Notes: generated by a model from the letters alone, not told the origin. A stretch of 64,000 nucleotides of DNA from Candidatus Gastranaerophilales bacterium (GCA_944326465.1 CALVEB010000008.1:19894-83893), one strand, 5' to 3'; positions 17,546 to 28,267 are shown, counted from the first letter of the stretch. Made by a program: numbers and translations.

Positions 17546-18317
17546 CGTTTCCGTTAACTAATTCAATCCTTTCAATATTATAAACTTTTACTTTTTCTCC
17601 TTTATACTCAACAGTTCCTGAAGCTCTGTATAAATTTCTAAAAATATTCGAATTTTCTTCTAAAATAGAGCTTTTTAATGTATCATCATTAAACAAAATT
17701 TTACTAGGTTTTTCTGATATGCTTGGAATAATAGCTTTATCACCTGGAGTTGAACCTTTAACATTTCTGGTTTGGAAAAACTGTAGTAATGCATTTTCAA
17801 AGATATTAATACGTTGAGCTTCAAGACTTTGCAGTTTTGCAATTGCCTTTTCTCTAACGACAATCCCCTGTTTATTAGAAATTTCTATTTTGTTTATTGG
17901 TTGGCGATTTTTCATTGTTTCAACCTCAAGACACAAATTACCATCATCTGCAAACATATCTGTAATATTTTTTACATGCTTACAGTCTTTTCTTGTACAA
18001 TACAAATCATCTATTTCTTCAGTTTCAAACTTTTTCAAAAGTTTTTGAAGATATATAAAAAAATCAACTATTGTATATTGTAAAATCTCTGGATACAAAA
18101 CAAGTGATGATACAATAATTAACTCATATATTTGGCTACCAGATTCTATTTGTGACACTGCTATTTCAGGAATAGAGTCATCAATATGTTTTTGGTAATC
18201 TTTCCCGACAGAAGAGTTATATTCTTTTTGTATAGCTGAGAAAAACGCTACTAAATTTTCAACTTTAATAGGCCTAGTATTTTTTATATGAATTTGTGCG
18301 GTGTATTGATCATTCAT
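17526..18317 (-). CDS. hypothetical protein, partner of the TM protein
   Basis: 263-aa soluble protein starting M-N-D-Q-Y-T-A-Q-I-H. The N-terminal half has alternating hydrophobic strands and a helical stretch (L-Y-P-E-I-L-Q-Y-T-I-V-D-F-F-I-Y-L-Q). A C-R-K-D-C pair (~115) could bind metal. The C-terminal ~60 residues have a small barrel-like stretch (G-T-V-E-Y-K-G-E-K-V-K-V-Y). I recognise no family. First gene of the two-gene minus operon. Confidence 0.7.
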   Translation of the reverse strand: MNDQYTAQIHIKNTRPIKVENLVAFFSAIQKEYNSSVGKDYQKHIDDSIPEIAVSQIESGSQIYELIIVSSLVLYPEILQYTIVDFFIYLQKLLKKFETEEIDDLYCTRKDCKHVKNITDMFADDGNLCLEVETMKNRQPINKIEISNKQGIVVREKAIAKLQSLEAQRINIFENALLQFFQTRNVKGSTPGDKAIIPSISEKPSKILFNDDTLKSSILEENSNIFRNLYRASGTVEYKGEKVKVYNIERIELVNGNDDEYTS

Positions 18318-18574
18318 AAGCAAATAGTAACATGCAAATGCAATCTAGTTAATTTATATATACATTTTTTTTACTAAAGTTAATGTTTATTTTCCATTTT
18401 ATAGAAAGGCTTTCTAAGTGATTTTAGATTTTCTACTCTAAAACTACGCCTTTGCGACACTCCGACGACAGAGAAACTACACAGTAGCACATGGCTGAAA
18501 TCTTTTCTTAGCTCCGTTGTTGAGCTTTTGACTACACAAACTACACTTTTTTGAGACAATTGAACAAATTTTTC
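18318..18574. other. intergenic region containing repeat copy 1 (18530-18556)
   Basis: Non-coding. It holds GACTACACAAACTACACTTT followed by TTTGAGA at 18530-18556, which recurs at 24333-24359 with one mismatch. Just upstream (18471-18490) the related words AAACTACAC and AGTAGC occur. Position between a MerR-like gene and an operon start would suit an operator or a recombinase binding site. No promoter is assigned with confidence. Confidence 0.5.
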
Positions 18575-18934
18575 TTAGAAGTTCTTTACCACTGGTTTGA
18601 AATTCGGATTTATGGTCATCTCGTGAAGAACTTCACCGATTTCATTCTTTGGCAATATGATTGAGGGATTTTTGTAGAGGATTTGTAGAAGAATTTTGAT
18701 TGAAGATATGCTCATTTTATGGTCTTTGACAAGTATTCTAAGGCATTGAAGCCACTCAACATCGTACAAGCTGTAGAGCCTTTTCTGAACTTTGCCTGTT
18801 TTTACCCTCTGGGTATTGATCAGCTTTTCTGTGTCGTATGTTCTTAGCCTGTCAGGAGTTATTCCTAATCTTTCAGCTACAATGCTAGTTGTCAGTATTG
18901 GTTCATTTTTCTCAAACTTGTTCTTGAGTACCAT
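18575..18934 (-). CDS. MerR-like transcriptional regulator
   Basis: 119-aa DNA-binding protein. Residues ~14-80 match a MerR winged helix: I-V-A-E-R-L-G-I-T-P-D-R-L-R-T-Y-D (helix-turn-helix), then R-L-Y-S-L-Y-D-V-E-W-L-Q-C-L (wing and second helix, normally R-x-Y-x-x-x-D-V). The C-terminal effector domain is short, as in excisionase/heat-shock-regulator-like members. It is likely a regulator of the mobile element. Plus-strand genes start ~160 bp away, so it could control the divergent secreted-protein gene. Confidence 0.8.
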   Translation of the reverse strand: MVLKNKFEKNEPILTTSIVAERLGITPDRLRTYDTEKLINTQRVKTGKVQKRLYSLYDVEWLQCLRILVKDHKMSISSIKILLQILYKNPSIILPKNEIGEVLHEMTINPNFKPVVKNF

Positions 18935-19094
18935 ATTTTATCCTCATATCCTTTCAATGATAATACACAAGGCAAATTATAGCTATTTGCATGTAGCTAT
19001 TCGACAAAAGACTAAATTCTTAATTTATGTAAACCATATTTACAAATTTATGGTTTATGTGTATTATGGTTTTGGTTATGAAAGAGAGGTAAAA

Positions 19095-20108
19095 ATGAGA
19101 AAAGCTTTATTTATGTTAGTTTTATGTTTATTTGTATCCGCAGGATTGTGTTATGCTAATGATTTAAACGGAGTATTTAGAGGTATCAAGAATGGAATTG
19201 ATGTCTTTTCAGACGTAAATAAATTAAAACAACAAGTTCAACGACCACAAAATCAAACGTCTCAATCATCAACAGAGACGATAACTGCTCCAACCAATAA
19301 TAGTTCTACAATAAATGATGAATCAGCTTCAAATGTTCAGGAAACTCTACAAAAACCAGTAGAAATAAGTTTTTTTGGTGGATTAAAGCCTGATAGTTCT
19401 ATTTTAGATGTAATCAATACATTTAAAAAATATGATTCAGTTACAAATATCAAGGTTGCATTTGGAGGAAAGGTTATTAGTGATAACAATCAGCCAGTAA
19501 ACTTCAAAACTGCTTATTGTGATAAAGCAACAATGTCTAAATATTTAGAACAGACAATCCCTGATGGGCTATATAATAAACGATATGGCTACAAAATGGA
19601 TGATTACACAAAACTTGTAGATTTAATTAATGGGAAAAAAGGAAAAATAATAGGGTTGACAGATAAGATCTATATTAATATCGACAAAATGTACATTGAT
19701 GGGATTCCTTGTTCCGTTGAAGCAAAGTTTACACTATCTGGAGAATTTTATAGCTTACATTCCGAAAAAGTCTTTATAGGACCAACCAAACATATTGCAT
19801 ATCCTTATATAATTGAGACAATAACTTTTAATACCGATTTTTACGATAAAAGTGTTCAAGGAATAGCAGAACAAAAAAGAGAAGGTATCCTCAACAAATA
19901 CATTGAAAAATATGGAGTAATTAAAGACCAATCTTGTTATGAAGGTGATCATTGTAATAATTTTGTTGCTATTAAATTTTACCCAAATTTTGGAATTACT
20001 TACAAAAACTATACGTATATTAATGAATTAGCTACTAAGTATAATGATTTTAAAATGAAAACGACAATTCAAGAAAGCAAGAAATTTGATAGCAGTAATG
20101 ATATTTAA
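19095..20108 (+). CDS. secreted hypothetical protein
   Basis: 337 aa. The true start is the ATG at 19095, preceded by GAGAGG; the longer upstream frame is antisense to the MerR gene. Residues 1-22 are a clear signal peptide (M-R-K-A-L-F-M-L-V-L-C-L-F-V-S-A-G-L-C-Y-A). A Gln/Ser/Thr-rich low-complexity linker (~45-85) precedes a beta-rich domain with several Cys residues. No family recognised. Secreted cargo is unusual next to recombination genes and may aid surface interaction or conjugation. Confidence 0.7.
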   Translation: MRKALFMLVLCLFVSAGLCYANDLNGVFRGIKNGIDVFSDVNKLKQQVQRPQNQTSQSSTETITAPTNNSSTINDESASNVQETLQKPVEISFFGGLKPDSSILDVINTFKKYDSVTNIKVAFGGKVISDNNQPVNFKTAYCDKATMSKYLEQTIPDGLYNKRYGYKMDDYTKLVDLINGKKGKIIGLTDKIYINIDKMYIDGIPCSVEAKFTLSGEFYSLHSEKVFIGPTKHIAYPYIIETITFNTDFYDKSVQGIAEQKREGILNKYIEKYGVIKDQSCYEGDHCNNFVAIKFYPNFGITYKNYTYINELATKYNDFKMKTTIQESKKFDSSNDI

Positions 20109-20743
20109 GGTCTTTAATTGCTAATTCAAAAAATCAGAGATGTATTCAAAACTCCTCCGATTTTTTGAATACATTTCTCTAAAAATACGTTGTAAGTTCG
20201 GTAATTATTGTCTGTAGTTTGCTCAAGCTACTTCACAATTCTTAACTTATGGCTTGATTTGTCTTTTTTATCATGTAATCTCATGCATGTTGGGTGAAAA
20301 ATCACCCTAGAGTACATTTAAAATAAAATATGCAAAGTCTGGAATTTTCTAACTGCTGGTAGAAGCATGAATGAAAAAATATCGTGGGTAGACTTCGACA
20401 TCCTACGTTTGTCGGAAAATCAGAGAAAACTTTTAGAGAAATTCCAATATCACAAAACTAGGACTAGAGCCGTATTAGTTTAAATTGCATCGTAACCGAA
20501 TCATATTAATTAAATATGTCTAGTGAAGGCACTATTTAGCTCGCTAACCTCCTTTTCTTTGAGATATGACCTTAATTATTCTGCAAGTGTATGACTGTAT
20601 CTAAACATTGTATCTGCATTCTGCAAGGAGTGTTGATTTGTGTCTTAATATGATACAACGCAGAAGTGTGTCTAAAAGCAGAGTGCTTTTAGTCGCTGAA
20701 ACAAATTATTGGCATATTCAACCAAAGTAAAGGAGAATTTGTT
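20109..20743. other. 635-bp non-coding region upstream of the replication/recombination module
   Basis: No credible gene. Near the left end a perfect 12-bp inverted repeat ATTCAAAAAATC / GATTTTTTGAAT (20124-20135, 20159-20170) has an alternative overlapping pairing (AGAGATGTATTC / GAATACATTTCT), probably a terminator for the secreted-protein gene. Further hairpins are GGGTGA-AAAA-TCACCC (20292-20307) and CTAAAAGCA-GAG-TGCTTTTAG (20672-20692). In SCC elements the cch gene is preceded by regulatory or origin DNA; an equivalent role here is a guess. Confidence 0.5.
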
Positions 20744-20863
20744 ATGCCAAAAAATATGGCAAAAATAATAGTTTCAGATTTCTCTGAAAACGAAAAACAA
20801 ATGTTAGCAGAACTTATTCACATTATTGTGAAAGAAATTGTTAGGGAGGTATGCAATGACTAA
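20744..20863 (+). CDS. 39-aa leader protein of the Cch-like operon
   Basis: Encodes a 39-residue acidic protein (M-P-K-N-M-A-K-I-I-V-S-D-F-S-E) ending I-V-K-E-I-V-R-E-V-C-N-D. The start has a strong AAAGGAGAA site. Its stop overlaps the start of the ATPase gene by 8 bp, and the ATPase ribosome-binding site (AGGGAGG) lies inside it, so it probably couples translation. No family recognised. Confidence 0.65.
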   Translation: MPKNMAKIIVSDFSENEKQMLAELIHIIVKEIVREVCND

Positions 20864-22589
20864 TTTTGAAGAAAAAAGATTTTTACCAGTACCTGTGACA
20901 CAAGCAGAACAGGATAATCCAGACGAAAAAATTTTAGATGAGACTAACCTTGAAGAAGATCAGGATATTACAATAGCAAAAAAATTATGTATAGAACCTG
21001 TGATGATAGTGGTGCAAAAAGATGCCCGATTTCCTCTAAAACAAATTGTAGAAAAATTTTTGCTAAGAATACATGTTTCAGACGAACAATCATCTGTTCT
21101 GATATTGCTTTCAGGTAAAGCCTTTGTTGATTTTAGAACTTTTGCCAATGAGCTTGGGGAGTATTTTACCTGTCTAAATTTTGGTGTTGGTCCAAAAGGT
21201 TTTAACAAATTCAAATACCACTTACACGAAAGTACACCACGTAGAATTATATATGCTTGTGGTGGAAGTCAATTCGGACGCTTTGTATATAAGAATGCGG
21301 AAGTTATATATAGTCCGTTTGATGTTAATTATTCAAAAAAATTGGATATCTCAAAAAATTATGATGATCTTCAAAATAGCTTGATAGATATAGACAATAA
21401 TTGTCGTCCCGAATTATCTATGTCGGGAATAGCACCTAATGAAGTGGCTTTCAAATTTTTTATGAATTTAAAGGAATGTTTTTTAGACCCAAAAACTCTT
21501 TTATGTTTTGGTGCTGCTATTGCTACAGTATTTTGGGATTTGTTCCAACAAGAAGTTAAAGGATTTCCAGTAATTTTCTTTTTAGGTGAAACTCATTCGG
21601 GGAAAAGTACATTAATGTTCTGTTTGTCATCTTTATTTGGCTTGACAGATAATAGTATTATGTCTGGGACATCTACCCCATTTGCAATCACAAAAGAACT
21701 TGGGGGAAGAATATGTATACCTTTATTTATAGAAGAATTAGACCAAAATTTCTTTAAAAAGTATGCTGAAAACATCGTAAAAGTTGTTTATAGTGCAATA
21801 CCTCGTGAAAGAGGAACAAAAACTGGTGTTGAAAAATTGCCAACATTTACTTCATTTGTTGCAACGTCAAATTATTCTTTTGTGCAACCTTCTGAAGCTT
21901 TATTATCTAGAACATTATTTATTCACATGAAGAAATCGGATTTTGTTCAAGAAAATTTTAAGTACTTTGATGAGTCTTTACGGAAAGATCTATCTTTAAT
22001 ATTACCGAAACTTTTGCTATACAGAGATTATGTTTTACCTATTTTTAAGTCTGTATATCAGAATCTTATTAATAATATTCCAAATTACAGTGGTGATAGG
22101 TACTTGAGAAGTGTAGCGATGTCATGTACTATGTGGATTTTGATTAATAAACTTGTAGGGCAGAACTTATTTAATTGGCAACAAATGGTTCTTGAATACT
22201 ATGGATATTATGAAAAAATTTTGAAATCTAAAGTGACAAATGCAGATATGATGTTAAGGCATATCTCAAAACTTATTGACAATAAAGATTTGCGGTATGG
22301 AGTACATTACAAGCTTATACGTGATGTAATCTTACGCCTTAACCTAAGCAAATTTATTACAAAGTTCAATATTCTTTATGGTAATACGCAAGAGCAAACC
22401 CTTGAAATGAGTGACTTTTGCAATTATGTAGCTAATGACAATCGTTTTGATTTAGAACGTAAGGTTATGGATATTGGTAGAACTATATCTATTAACATTG
22501 CAAATGAAGATTATTTACTTGATACAGTCAAAGCATATAAATATGACCAAGCATACCATGGAAAGTATGAAGATGAGAGTGAAATGTAA
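20856..22589 (+). CDS. Cch/DUF927-like AAA ATPase (putative replicative helicase)
   Basis: 577-aa P-loop ATPase. Residues ~85-240 resemble the DUF927 region (C-G-G-S-Q-F-G-R-F-V-Y ... F-G-A-A-I-A-T-V-F-W). Walker A G-E-T-H-S-G-K-S is at 244-251, then S-G-T-S-T-P-F-A-I-T-K and Walker B I-P-L-F-I-E-E-L-D (~288-296). A possible sensor Asn lies in A-T-S-N-Y-S (~340). Length and order match staphylococcal Cch proteins, which are MCM-like helicases. I chose the ATG at 20856 because AGGGAGG precedes it; an upstream TTG adds six residues. It is followed after ~90 bp by two large serine recombinases, as in SCC. Role in element replication is inferred. Confidence 0.75.
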   Translation: MTNFEEKRFLPVPVTQAEQDNPDEKILDETNLEEDQDITIAKKLCIEPVMIVVQKDARFPLKQIVEKFLLRIHVSDEQSSVLILLSGKAFVDFRTFANELGEYFTCLNFGVGPKGFNKFKYHLHESTPRRIIYACGGSQFGRFVYKNAEVIYSPFDVNYSKKLDISKNYDDLQNSLIDIDNNCRPELSMSGIAPNEVAFKFFMNLKECFLDPKTLLCFGAAIATVFWDLFQQEVKGFPVIFFLGETHSGKSTLMFCLSSLFGLTDNSIMSGTSTPFAITKELGGRICIPLFIEELDQNFFKKYAENIVKVVYSAIPRERGTKTGVEKLPTFTSFVATSNYSFVQPSEALLSRTLFIHMKKSDFVQENFKYFDESLRKDLSLILPKLLLYRDYVLPIFKSVYQNLINNIPNYSGDRYLRSVAMSCTMWILINKLVGQNLFNWQQMVLEYYGYYEKILKSKVTNADMMLRHISKLIDNKDLRYGVHYKLIRDVILRLNLSKFITKFNILYGNTQEQTLEMSDFCNYVANDNRFDLERKVMDIGRTISINIANEDYLLDTVKAYKYDQAYHGKYEDESEM

Positions 22590-22609
22590 TATATCACAAT
22601 TAATCAAAA

Positions 22610-22639
22610 ACTGCCCTGCATAACTAATTGCGGGGTAGT
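22610..22639 (+). terminator. hairpin between the ATPase and recombinase genes
   Basis: ACTGCCCTGCA / TGCGGGGTAGT with an 8-nt loop and one mismatch, but no U-tract directly after it. It may attenuate rather than stop transcription into the recombinase gene 40 bp downstream. Confidence 0.4.
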
Positions 22640-22677
22640 CTTAACTTTATCTAATAGAAAAAAGGAGAAATATTAAA

Positions 22678-24153
22678 ATGAAAACACAAAATCAAAAATT
22701 AGAAAAACTTAAAAGTGCTGCTTGTATTATATATTGTAGGGTATCCAGCAAAGACCAAGCGGACAATACTTCACTTGATGATCAAGAAAGGCTGTGTATA
22801 GACTTTGCAAAAAAGTACAATATGAAAATCGAACACATCTATAAAGAGGACGCAAGTGCCATGAAACCAGAAACCCGACCTTTGTTCAATGAAATGGTTA
22901 AAAAGTTCCAAAACGGGGCAGCAGATGTCGCAATTTTTGCCTTTATTGACAGAATGTCAAGGAATCCCATTGATGGATACAAAATTCTTAAACTCGTTGA
23001 AGAAGAAGGCTTGACTGCCGTTTTTGTTCAGGAAAACCTGAGCTTACAAGCTCCAATAAGGGCTCATGAAATGCTTATGCTAGACACTATTTTAGGTGTT
23101 TCTAATTATAGAGTTCGTCAAGATAGAGAAAAATGTTTAGCGGGAATTAAGGCAAAGGCATTGGGTGGTTTCCGCCCTTGCCGTCCGCCTTATGGGTATG
23201 AAAATGACGGACCAAGAGACAAAAGGCAGGCTGTTATCAGTAAAAAGCGTGCTGACTTCGTCAAAAAAGCCTTTGAACTCTATGCAACGGGTGATTATAC
23301 TGTGCTAGAAGTTGTTGATAGACTGTATGAATTAGGTTTTCGCTATGAATTACAGTCATCTAAACTTATTCCCAAACAATCGCTTATATCTATGCTGAAA
23401 AATCCTTTCTACACAGGTAAATATTATGTGAGACAGGCTGATGAGTATGTAACAGGGGAGCACAGGGCTATTATTTCAGAAGAACTCTTTGAAAAAGTTC
23501 AAAAACTTCTTGATATAGCTCCAAAAGCCCCACGCAAGCATAATTTACCTTACTCGAAACTCTTAACCTGTTCTAATTGCGGACATTGTATGACTGGTGA
23601 TGTTAAGGTTAAACCAAATGGCAAAAAGTATGTGTATTACCGTTGTACCAATCCAAAATGCAGTGAACATGTATATGTCAGTGAAGCCTTAATTGATGAT
23701 GATTTATGTGCATATCTGAAAGAGATACGGCTAGGACTTATCCCTGAAGAGATTGCAGCAGGAGTTCTTAAAGATGAACTCTATGCTATGACACAAAAAT
23801 TATCTATTCTAAAACGTGGTCGTAGCCATAAGTTTGACGCAGAAAGACGGGCATGGAACGACATTTCAAAAAAAGATATTACAGATGAACAGTATATTAA
23901 GGGAAAATTTGCTAACATTCAAGAAAAATATGGTGATTTGGACTCAAAAATCTATGTAGCTGAAAATCAAATCAAAACAGTTAAGTCTAAGGTTGCTGAG
24001 GTTTTTGAAAAGCGACTTTATGATGTCTATACTGGCTTTGATACCACCACAAAACGACAAGTTCTTGAATTGGTGGTAAATATCTTCAAATGTGATGAGA
24101 ATGGTCTAAAAATGACCTTCAAATCTGCATTTCGTAAGATTAGACGGAGATAG
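22678..24153 (+). CDS. large serine recombinase A (CcrA-like position)
   Basis: 491 aa. The resolvase catalytic domain (~12-150) starts I-I-Y-C-R-V-S-S-K-D-Q, where the serine after Val is the nucleophile. The recombinase domain (~165-290) has the usual P-P-Y-G-Y and A-F-E-L-Y-A-T-G-D-Y-T motifs. The zinc ribbon is near 300 (C-S-N-C-G-H-C-M-T-G-D ... Y-Y-R-C-T-N-P-K-C), and a coiled coil follows (~370-450). AAAAGGAGAA precedes the ATG. It sits directly upstream of a second, only distantly similar recombinase, as ccrA does with ccrB, and probably acts with it in excision and integration. Confidence 0.93.
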   Translation: MKTQNQKLEKLKSAACIIYCRVSSKDQADNTSLDDQERLCIDFAKKYNMKIEHIYKEDASAMKPETRPLFNEMVKKFQNGAADVAIFAFIDRMSRNPIDGYKILKLVEEEGLTAVFVQENLSLQAPIRAHEMLMLDTILGVSNYRVRQDREKCLAGIKAKALGGFRPCRPPYGYENDGPRDKRQAVISKKRADFVKKAFELYATGDYTVLEVVDRLYELGFRYELQSSKLIPKQSLISMLKNPFYTGKYYVRQADEYVTGEHRAIISEELFEKVQKLLDIAPKAPRKHNLPYSKLLTCSNCGHCMTGDVKVKPNGKKYVYYRCTNPKCSEHVYVSEALIDDDLCAYLKEIRLGLIPEEIAAGVLKDELYAMTQKLSILKRGRSHKFDAERRAWNDISKKDITDEQYIKGKFANIQEKYGDLDSKIYVAENQIKTVKSKVAEVFEKRLYDVYTGFDTTTKRQVLELVVNIFKCDENGLKMTFKSAFRKIRRR

Positions 24154-24210
24154 TGTTCTTCCTATTTATTGTCTTGTATGAAGTTTAGATTTTTTTATCT
24201 GAATTTTCAG

Positions 24211-24240
24211 CCGCACAAATTACTTGTGCGGTTTTTCTTT
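24211..24240 (+). terminator. Rho-independent terminator after recombinase A
   Basis: CCGCACAA-ATTAC-TTGTGCGG followed by TTTTTCTTT: a perfect 8-bp stem with U-tract, 58 bp after the stop of recombinase A. It separates the two recombinase transcripts. Confidence 0.9.
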
Positions 24241-24595
24241 GCCAAAACGACACCAAAACAACCCGATGACAACACAAAAGTTACATTCCACAAACTTCTA
24301 AAAGGCTTAATTTGAGTGAATTTTAGCCAATAGACTACACAAACTACACTTTTGTGAGAAAATCTTACAAATTTTCTTTTTCCGACATGATTTTTTACCT
24401 TAGATGTACTCTATTACTGGATTTCGCAAATTTTTATGAACCATTTTGCAGATTTGAGTAGATTTCTATTGCTTTCAGCCCAGTTATTTCGAGATTTCCT
24501 TAGCGGGAAATCGTCCGCCAACCTTACTTTACTTTCTTGCAAAATGAGTAAAAATAAAAACAAAGAAGTTCAGAAAATTCTAAGGAGTTCAGATT
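24241..24595. other. 355-bp intergenic region with repeat copy 2 (24333-24359)
   Basis: No gene. It holds the second copy of the GACTACACAAACTACACTTT repeat (24333-24359) shared with 18530-18556. A ribosome-binding site (AAGGAG) lies just before the next ATG, so this region must carry the promoter of recombinase B; I could not assign -35/-10 boxes confidently. Confidence 0.5.
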
Positions 24596-26253
<1,658 letters not shown>

Positions 26254-26294
26254 TTATCAATATTTTAGTATTTAACTGTCAAATTTTTGCGTAT

Positions 26295-26383
26295 CGGGCG
26301 ACCCTTATCAGGCCTCTCATAAAAAATAATCCACCGGATTATTTTTATTCGGCAGAGTGCTCTACCGCCTGAGCTAGATGCCC
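26295..26383 (-). pseudogene. tRNA-like remnant with internal hairpin insert
   Basis: On the minus strand it starts GGGCATCTAGCTCAGGCGGT with AGAGCA, a perfect tRNA 5' half resembling the neighbouring tRNA-Ile. The anticodon region is interrupted by AAAAATAATCC-GGT-GGATTATTTTT, followed by CCTGATAAGGGT (the Ile anticodon arm word) and GTCGCCC, which pairs partly with the 5' acceptor. The T-arm is missing. It is almost certainly non-functional. Confidence 0.65.
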
Positions 26384-26529
26384 TTACAATTTTCAGACTA
26401 CCCTTTCCTGTCTATCCTTGATATCCAGTAAAATTTATCTTAGAGTTTGTCCGCATGAATTAATCTAATATAAAAAAAAATTAAAATCAACCCTTTTTTA
26501 GAATTTTTTTGACTTTACCAGCTTTACTC

Positions 26530-26558
26530 TTGATTTAATCCGTAAAATATGCTATTAT
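26530..26558 (+). promoter_or_regulatory. sigma70-type promoter of the GGDEF gene
   Basis: TTGATT, 17-bp spacer, TATTAT, ending 24 bp before the ATG at 26583. Confidence 0.6.
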
Positions 26559-26582
26559 TTTTCTGAAAATGAGGATATATAT

Positions 26583-27455
26583 ATGAAAAATATTGTTGTT
26601 TATACTTATAAAAAGGTCTCAACTCTGGCTGATACGCTCGCTCAAATCGAAGACGCTAATGTCAGAATTGAAGATGCCGCTAATCTACGTGACTATGAAA
26701 CCCTTAATCCCGGATTAATAGTTATTGAAAATGTACCTGATATAAAAGATGTTTTAATGGTTGTTAAATTTAAATCTCCGGTTCTTTTTATAGGTGATGT
26801 CTTTAAAGGCTCTACCGTAAGATCCGTTGCTTTTGATTTTATTAAAACTCCAGTTGATAATTTAGAACTGGTTATCCGCGCTAAGTCTCTCCTTAAGATT
26901 AAAGAACTTAGAGATAAAATAAAAGTCGTTTCCACTACAGATGAACTCACAGGATTACACAACAGAAAATACCTACAAGAACGTCTTGAGCAGGAAATCT
27001 CACGTGCAAAACGTTATGGAAACAAATTATCCTGTCTGCTTTTTGATCTCGATTTCTTTAAAGTTGTAAATGATATCTATGGCTATGAATGGGGAGATGT
27101 TCTCCTGCGCTCTATTGCCGACAAGTTAAAACAGCTTATAAGAAAAGAAGATATTCTTACACGCTACGGTGATGAAGAATTTCTTCTCATTCTCCCGAAT
27201 ACCTCCGAAGATAATGCGTTCCTCTTCGCTGAAAGATTTAGACGCGATATCGAAAGAATGGAGTTTATTCCGGCAGGTGAAGAAGAAAGGCATCCTATAA
27301 CCATCTCCGGCGGTATCTCTACTTATCCTTGTATTGAAAATACCGAAGAAGATGCTAATACAATTATTCGTTACGCTGAACACGCTCTATATAACGCTAA
27401 AAAACGCGGTAAAAATAAAATAGTTCAGTTCTCTAAATTGAATTTGGGCGAATAG
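26583..27455 (+). CDS. GGDEF-domain signalling protein with receiver-like N-terminus
   Basis: 290 aa. Residues 1-100 have a receiver-like alpha/beta pattern (G-L-I-V-I-E-N, S-P-V-L-F-I-G-D, F-I-K-T-P) but lack the phosphoacceptor Asp triad. Residues ~115-285 form a GGDEF domain: D-E-L-T-G-L-H-N-R, F-D-L-D-F-F-K-V-V-N-D, then R-Y-G-D-E-E-F at the signature. The signature is thus G-D-E-E-F rather than G-G-D/E-E-F, so diguanylate cyclase activity is doubtful. Monocistronic, between tRNA-Ile and a strong terminator. Confidence 0.88.
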   Translation: MKNIVVYTYKKVSTLADTLAQIEDANVRIEDAANLRDYETLNPGLIVIENVPDIKDVLMVVKFKSPVLFIGDVFKGSTVRSVAFDFIKTPVDNLELVIRAKSLLKIKELRDKIKVVSTTDELTGLHNRKYLQERLEQEISRAKRYGNKLSCLLFDLDFFKVVNDIYGYEWGDVLLRSIADKLKQLIRKEDILTRYGDEEFLLILPNTSEDNAFLFAERFRRDIERMEFIPAGEEERHPITISGGISTYPCIENTEEDANTIIRYAEHALYNAKKRGKNKIVQFSKLNLGE

Positions 27456-27472
27456 GTTACACTTTTAAATAA

Positions 27473-27504
27473 GAGGGGCGCGGCTTAAAAAAGCCGCGCC
27501 CCTC
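27473..27504. terminator. strong bidirectional terminator
   Basis: GAGGGGCGCGGCTT-AAAA-AAGCCGCGCCCCTC: a perfect 14-bp GC-rich stem between the convergent GGDEF and TIGR02757 genes. Confidence 0.9.
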
Positions 27505-27514
27505 TATTAAAATA

Positions 27515-28267
27515 CTATTTATGATTAACACCGTAACCAAACATCGAAAAATCATATTTAATAGGGTCTTCTGCATCAAATTCCCTAAGTTTTGTACTTA
27601 ACTCCAATACAGATTTAAAATCATTTGCTTTACGGGTCAATAGTCCCATTTCCCGTGAAATCCTTGCTACATGCACATCCAGAGGAATAAGGAGTTCAGA
27701 TGCCGGCATGAAATTCCATAAACCTAAATCTACAGGCCCTTTTCTTATCATCCATCTTAAATACATGCACATGCGTTTCATTGCCCCGCCGTTTCGAGGA
27801 TTAGGTATCATAAAATAAAACCCCTGTCCTGTAGCTTTTCCGGCACGGGTATAAAAATAATCCGTTACAGGGATAAACATATTATTATCAACCGGATTTT
27901 CATAGCCGTATTTAAAAAGTTCTTCAAGCCCGCCATCTTTTTCATACAACATTCGTAAAATCTTAAAAATCTCTGCAAAATCAGCAGTTGTCCCGAAACG
28001 ATAGTTAAAGTCACCCAGCACGCCAGTTTCAAAATTCATAATAAAATTATAAGGCTCATTGTCAGCAATATTAACAAAAAGCTCATTGAGCTTCTTTATA
28101 AAAACATTTCTATTTCCATAAGCAAGCAATGAAGCAATAAAACCCGCTATTTCGCTGTCCTGACGGGAGCCATTGTAACGGTGTGGAAACTGTACCGGAT
28201 CGTCTTTAATAAAATCCGCTGTTTCATACTCCCTCACTAATTCTTCTATTTCAAGTTTTGTTATCAT
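27515..28267 (-). CDS. TIGR02757 family protein (DUF2400)
   Basis: 250 aa, full length. Typical family words: D-P-V-Q-F-P-H-R-Y, D-S-E-I-A-G-F-I-A-S-L-L-A-Y-G-N-R, M-C-M-Y-L-R-W-M-I-R (a conserved core), L-L-I-P-L-D-V-H-V-A-R-I-S-R and D-P-I-K-Y-D-F-S-M-F-G. The fold resembles helix-hairpin-helix DNA glycosylases, but the biochemical function is not established. Monocistronic and divergent from the HEPN/MNT pair. Confidence 0.9.
   Translation of the reverse strand: MITKLEIEELVREYETADFIKDDPVQFPHRYNGSRQDSEIAGFIASLLAYGNRNVFIKKLNELFVNIADNEPYNFIMNFETGVLGDFNYRFGTTADFAEIFKILRMLYEKDGGLEELFKYGYENPVDNNMFIPVTDYFYTRAGKATGQGFYFMIPNPRNGGAMKRMCMYLRWMIRKGPVDLGLWNFMPASELLIPLDVHVARISREMGLLTRKANDFKSVLELSTKLREFDAEDPIKYDFSMFGYGVNHK

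Noticed and set aside
18792..19094. 101-codon N-terminal extension of the secreted protein
   Set aside because: It is antisense to the MerR-like gene, while the internal ATG has a ribosome-binding site and a perfect signal peptide.
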